From Desulfobacterales bacterium (GTDB taxonomy: Bacteria > Desulfobacterota > DSM-4660 > Desulfatiglandales > B25-G16): DNA of 7,967 nt. The notes beneath the pieces were generated by a model. It made no database searches, was not told the DNA's origin, and worked only from the letters and a program-made list of their open reading frames with translations. The stretch is taken from assembly GCA_013375385.1 (NCBI GenBank), contig JABXJY010000119.1, forward strand, positions 1 to 7,967, read 5' to 3'. Every line of letters begins with the position of its first letter. Positions within the stretch are counted from its first letter, which is position 1. Positions 4,821 through 7,967 of this stretch are shown piece after piece. The position numbers and the translations under genes were made by a program.

Positions 4821-6029
4821 ATGAGAAGAAAATATCTAATCACAATTTTTATCATCATTGGGCTGGCAATTCTCTGGGTTCCTCTTGTTGCCGCGGAAGA
4901 ACCAGTGAAGGTAGCCATACTCACGGATATGTCCGGTCCATATGCTGGTATTACCGCATCTAACGTTGAAGCGGCAAAAATGGCGATAGAGGATTTTGGT
5001 GGTATGCTCCTGGGAAAAAAGATAGAATTCTTCTACAGGGATCACCACTGCAAGCCGGACATAGCAAACCAAAGGGCCAAAGAGCTTTATGAAAGGGAAA
5101 AGGTGGACATCATCATTGATGTTCCCAATAGCGCTGCTGGCCTGGCCGTATCTGAGCAGGCACGGCTGCACAAGAGGCTTATGATCAGTGTCGGCTCGGG
5201 AACCACGGAACATAGCGGGGCAAAATGCCATCGCTACTGCTTCGATTGGGCCTATAACGATTATATGCTTGCAACATCGGTTGGCCTGTGGGGGGCTGAT
5301 AATCTGGGAAAGAAATGGTATACCATAACCGCTGATTATGCATGGGGGCACGATCTCTTCAAGCATTTCACTGCTGCCTTAAGAAAGAAAGGGGGGATAC
5401 TCCTTGGCAATGACAATGTCGCCCTGGGAACAGCCGATTTCACCCCCTATCTTCTGAAGGCTAAAAGGGCGAAACCTGAGGTGCTCGTATTGTTGAATTC
5501 CGGAAAGGACGGGAACAATTCCACGAAGCAGGCTGTAGAGTTCGGGTTGAAGAAAGAAATGAAGATCATCCATGCACTGCTCTTCGTCCCAAGTATCAGG
5601 GCAGTCGGGCCCGAGATCTTTGCTGATGACTATGTTGCTGGTGCCTGGTATTGGAAGGTAGATACTCCAGGGGCCAGGGAATTTGCCGACCGGTGGCTGA
5701 AAAAATTCGGACATCGTCCCAACTGGATGAATCCGGCCAACTACAGTGCGACCCTCCAGTATCTGAAGGCGGTTAAGAGGGCAGGGACAAAAGATCCTGA
5801 GGCGGTTATCAAACAATTGGAAGGACATACGTTCAGGGATCTATTTGCCAATCCCGGCTACATCAGGCCTGAGGATCACATGCAAGTGGGTAAGGCATAC
5901 ATCTTTCGGGCCAAGAGACCCGAAGAGATAAAGGAAAAGGACGATTGCTTTGAGATCGTTGGCACCATACCACCTGAGCAAGCCTATATGGACCCGAAGA
6001 AGACCGGTTGCAGGATGGGAGGATTTTAA
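4821..6029 (+). CDS. Liv-type periplasmic substrate-binding protein (second importer)
   Basis: Periplasmic receptor of the plus-strand importer, type 1 periplasmic binding fold, 402 residues. The signal peptide is clear: MRRKY, a hydrophobic core at about 6-23, and a likely cleavage after VAA (residue 25). There is no lipobox Cys. The mature protein starts EEPVKVAILTDMSGPYAG, followed by LLGKKIEF, a ligand-loop region VPNSAAGLAVSEQARLH near residue 100, and LGTADFTPYL near 202. The start is fixed by AAGGAGGT (4807-4814), six bases upstream. It differs from the minus-strand receptor in the ligand region: it reads CHRYCFDWAYNDY where the other has YFWQLSLSTAAES, so the two probably bind different ligands. 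The sequence resembles the broad HAAT receptor group that also includes amide and aromatic-acid binders, so leucine should not be assumed. A hairpin follows its stop. Confidence 0.93.
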   Translation: MRRKYLITIFIIIGLAILWVPLVAAEEPVKVAILTDMSGPYAGITASNVEAAKMAIEDFGGMLLGKKIEFFYRDHHCKPDIANQRAKELYEREKVDIIIDVPNSAAGLAVSEQARLHKRLMISVGSGTTEHSGAKCHRYCFDWAYNDYMLATSVGLWGADNLGKKWYTITADYAWGHDLFKHFTAALRKKGGILLGNDNVALGTADFTPYLLKAKRAKPEVLVLLNSGKDGNNSTKQAVEFGLKKEMKIIHALLFVPSIRAVGPEIFADDYVAGAWYWKVDTPGAREFADRWLKKFGHRPNWMNPANYSATLQYLKAVKRAGTKDPEAVIKQLEGHTFRDLFANPGYIRPEDHMQVGKAYIFRAKRPEEIKEKDDCFEIVGTIPPEQAYMDPKKTGCRMGGF

Positions 6030-6038
6030 TTGAAAAAG

Positions 6039-6068
6039 GGGAGGACTAGGATTTGTCTTAGTCCTCCC
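6039..6068 (+). promoter_or_regulatory. intercistronic hairpin between receptor and permease
   Basis: GGGAGGACTAGG (6039-6050) pairs with CTTAGTCCTCCC (6057-6068): 12 pairs with one G-U wobble in plus-strand RNA, and a six-base loop whose end bases can also pair. It begins nine bases after the receptor stop and ends 14 bases before the permease ATG. No U-run follows, so it is unlikely to be a full terminator. A 3'-stabilising or partial-stop role would give more receptor than permease, as known for the malE-malF gap of enteric bacteria. Confidence 0.6.
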
Positions 6069-6082
6069 ATTCTAGTTGAAAA

Positions 6083-6958
6083 ATGAGCCAGTACCTCATT
6101 ACTCAATTCTTAAACGGGCTTGTTCTTGGGTCTCTGTACGTATTGCTTTCCATTGGGCTGAGCGCCATCTTCGGGATGTTAGGCATCATCAATTTCGCCC
6201 ATGGCGCCCTGTACATGCTGGGAGCCTATGCCGCCTACACCGTGGTAGGGGTACTTTCCGGGAATTTTTTGATTGCGATACTCGTTGTGCCTCTCGCTAT
6301 CGGTCTCATTGGCGCCCTTCTGGAAACAACATTGCTCCGCCGCCTTTATAGGGTGGTGCCTCTTTATAATCTGCTCCTCACCTTCGGCCTCATGTTAGCC
6401 ATACAAGATGCAGTCAGGATTGGCTATGGGCCAGAAGGTGAGCCCTTTAATATCCCCAGCGCCCTCCTGGGTGCGGTAAACCTCGGATTTACCTATTATC
6501 CCAAATACCGTCTATTTATCTTCGCCATCACTGTACTTGCCTCAATTGGCCTCATACTATTTCTTGAAAAAACTAAATTGGGGTCCATTATCCGAGCCGG
6601 AACCGAGGATAGCGACATGGTGGATGCCCTTGGGATCGATATCGGCAAGATATTTACGCTGGTCTTCGGAATAGGTGCAGCCCTCGCCGGATTGGCTGGG
6701 GTGCTGGCCGCACCGGTTCAGAATGTCGCACCGGCCATGGGTATGAGCTTTCTTGTGGATACCTTTGTCGTGGTGGTCATAGGGGGAATGGGAAGCATCA
6801 TTGGATCCATCATAGCAGGTTTAATCATCGGCGAGACCCTCACCATAGGGGTCCTCATATGGCCCCCTATGGCAACCACACTGATCTATGTCTTTATGGC
6901 CATCATTCTGCTGATACGCCCCAGGGGTCTATTTGGCAGGGAGAAATTTCACGAATGA
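6083..6958 (+). CDS. livH: LivH-type ABC permease
   Basis: Integral membrane permease of 291 residues that forms the translocation path with the LivM-type protein. The family motifs are in order: an N-terminal helix with LNGLVLGSLYVLLSIGLS (10-27), INFAHGALYMLGAY (36-49), a cytoplasmic loop LGSIIRAGTEDSDMVDALGI (166-185) that should contact the ATPases, FGIGAALAGLAGVLAAP (195-211), and the conserved VVVIGGMGSIIGS segment (230-242). About eight hydrophobic helices are visible. The start is the ATG 53 bases after the receptor stop. It lacks a clear Shine-Dalgarno; only GTTGAAAA precedes it, just after the hairpin. Its end overlaps the next gene in ATGA. It resembles the minus-strand permease only at family level: the helix-one and Asn-Phe/Leu-Ala-His regions differ in several residues, so it is not a recent duplicate. 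Confidence 0.95.
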   Translation: MSQYLITQFLNGLVLGSLYVLLSIGLSAIFGMLGIINFAHGALYMLGAYAAYTVVGVLSGNFLIAILVVPLAIGLIGALLETTLLRRLYRVVPLYNLLLTFGLMLAIQDAVRIGYGPEGEPFNIPSALLGAVNLGFTYYPKYRLFIFAITVLASIGLILFLEKTKLGSIIRAGTEDSDMVDALGIDIGKIFTLVFGIGAALAGLAGVLAAPVQNVAPAMGMSFLVDTFVVVVIGGMGSIIGSIIAGLIIGETLTIGVLIWPPMATTLIYVFMAIILLIRPRGLFGREKFHE

Positions 6959-7899
6959 TTATGCAAGCATTGATGGATAAGATACGGGAGGCCCCTTCCC
7001 GCTATATTGTTTCAATCTTGATCATCCTGTTTATCCTGCTCCCTTTTCTCACCCCTTACACCGCTCTGGCCAGCGAGATGCTTATCTTTGCCTTGTTCGC
7101 CATGGCCTATGACATCGTCCTCGGTTACTCGGGCATGTTATCCTTCGGCCATGCAGCCTTCTTTGGTTTAGGGGCATATGGTACAGGGATCATGCTGGTC
7201 CATCTCAAGGCACCCCTGTTTATTGCGATCCTGGTGGGAGTCATTTTAAGTTTTATCGCTGCCTGGCCCATAGGATATTTAAGCATACGCAGACGCGGAA
7301 TCTATTTTGCCATGGTGACCTTAGCCTTTGCCCAGATGTTTTATTTCATCGCCTTCAAATGGACAGCTCTTACAGGAGGGGATGATGGCCTCCAGAGGAT
7401 CCCCCGGCCTCCGGTTGGACCCATCAGGCTGGAATCAGAATTAACTCTCTATTATTTCATCTTCATTTTTGTCGTAGCCTCGATGCTGCTGGGATTAAGG
7501 ATTGTCAACTCTCCATTCGGTAAGACCCTCCAGGCTATGAGAGAAAACGAGAATCGGGCAAGAAGCATCGGGTTTAACATCTGGCAATTCAAGCTATTCG
7601 CATTCGTGATCTCCGCCTTCTTTTCAGGATTGGCCGGAAGCTTCTATGCCTTACTCTTAAACTACGTCCCCCTCGGTAGTATGCATTGGGCTAACTCTGG
7701 TGAGGTGGTTATGATGACGATCGTCGGTGGGATGGGAACACTCTTCGGACCCATGTTGGGAGCTATTGCAGTAATCCTCCTCAGGGATATTATTGGTGCC
7801 TATACCGAAAGTTGGAACCTCATCATGGGTATCCTTTTTATGGCAGCGGTCTTATCCTTCAGGAGGGGGATCTTGGGTTTCCTAAAAGAGAGGCTCTAA
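6955..7899 (+). CDS. livM: LivM-type ABC permease
   Basis: Second membrane permease of the importer, 314 residues. The motifs are those of LivM: GYSGMLSFGHAAFFGLGAY (57-75), GIYFAMVTLAFAQ (115-127), the TGGDDGL loop (140-146), a cytoplasmic segment with FGKTLQAMRENENRARSIGF (about 183-202) for ATPase contact, and TIVGGMGTLFGPMLGA near the end. I place the start at ATG 6955, which overlaps the livH stop (ATGA) and has AGGGAG (6938-6943) upstream; ATG 6961 is the alternative. A longer frame open from 6859 would add 32 polar residues translated from inside livH and does not fit the family. The overlap implies translational coupling and near-equal amounts of the two permeases. No terminator is recognisable in the 68 bases after it. 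Confidence 0.95.
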   Translation: MIMQALMDKIREAPSRYIVSILIILFILLPFLTPYTALASEMLIFALFAMAYDIVLGYSGMLSFGHAAFFGLGAYGTGIMLVHLKAPLFIAILVGVILSFIAAWPIGYLSIRRRGIYFAMVTLAFAQMFYFIAFKWTALTGGDDGLQRIPRPPVGPIRLESELTLYYFIFIFVVASMLLGLRIVNSPFGKTLQAMRENENRARSIGFNIWQFKLFAFVISAFFSGLAGSFYALLLNYVPLGSMHWANSGEVVMMTIVGGMGTLFGPMLGAIAVILLRDIIGAYTESWNLIMGILFMAAVLSFRRGILGFLKERL

Positions 7900-7967
7900 G
7901 GAACTTAAGGTGCATTTTCCTGAATAAATCTCTAAAGGCTCGGGATTAATTGGTAGAGTAAGATTCT

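Noticed and set aside
4836..5828. Two long minus-strand frames (176 and 149 codons) opposite the second receptor gene
   Set aside because: Both sit inside a gene with signal peptide and family motifs on the plus strand; their translations show no recognisable domain.
6076..6351. 91-codon frame overlapping the start of livH
   Set aside because: It is offset from a clear permease, and its Arg/His-rich translation is typical of an out-of-frame reading of a membrane protein gene.
6859..6954. N-terminal extension of livM from ATG 6859
   Set aside because: It would add 32 polar residues read from inside livH. The ATGA overlap at 6955 with AGGGAG upstream and the normal LivM length favour the shorter start.
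7921..7967. tRNA-like stretch GGCTCGGG...TTGGTAGAG at the right edge
   Set aside because: TTGGTAGAG resembles a D-loop, but position 8 is not T where expected and the D-stem does not pair well. The window ends before an anticodon arm could be checked.
1..7967. CRISPR array, insertion sequence, phage or defence genes
   Set aside because: No regularly spaced repeats, transposase motifs, terminal inverted repeats or nuclease/defence domains were seen; all large frames belong to transport or BKACE families.

Overview
The window is a bacterial transport and catabolism locus. It holds two ABC importers of the branched-chain amino acid (Liv/HAAT) type on opposite strands, with a beta-keto acid cleavage enzyme (BKACE/Kce, DUF849) gene between them. 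Moderate GC content, strong AAGGAGG ribosome sites, and a BKACE enzyme surrounded by Liv-type transporters suggest an anaerobic amino-acid- or organic-acid-degrading bacterium. A Desulfobacterota-like organism is my best guess, but this rests on general resemblance only and I hold it at low confidence.

Minus strand, 1-1911: a substrate-binding protein gene (468-1706) is followed by a LivH-type permease gene (437 to beyond the left edge). The expected second permease and ATPases are not visible and would lie outside the window. A convincing sigma70-type promoter (2004-1976) lies about 260 bases before the binding-protein start. The leader it would make contains a 30-codon ORF with its own ribosome site (1911-1819). 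Inside that ORF is a 17-bp hairpin (1880-1842) followed by a loose U-rich run. This looks like an attenuator or RNA switch and is the most interesting part of the window.

Plus strand, 2195-7899: a second sigma70-type promoter (2195-2223) sits just upstream of the BKACE gene (2263-3183). It is followed by livG- and livF-type ATPases (3281-4033 and 4036-4731), a second substrate-binding protein (4821-6029), a livH-type permease (6083-6958) and a livM-type permease (6955-7899). All six plus-strand genes could form one operon. A 12-bp hairpin (6039-6068) separates the binding protein from the permeases and may set their relative expression. The importer is complete: periplasmic receptor, two permeases, two ATPases.

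How it may work together: one or both importers bring in a carboxylated substrate. The BKACE enzyme would then cleave a beta-keto acid intermediate with acetyl-CoA, giving acetoacetate and a new acyl-CoA. No lysine-fermentation genes (kamA, kamD/E, kdd, kal) are present here, so the beta-keto acid substrate is unknown. The liv names below are family labels and do not claim leucine specificity.

Stretches without genes: 1707-2262 holds the two divergent promoters, the leader ORF and hairpin, and short direct repeats. 3184-3280, 4732-4820 and 7900-7967 are short; I see no RNA gene in any of them.
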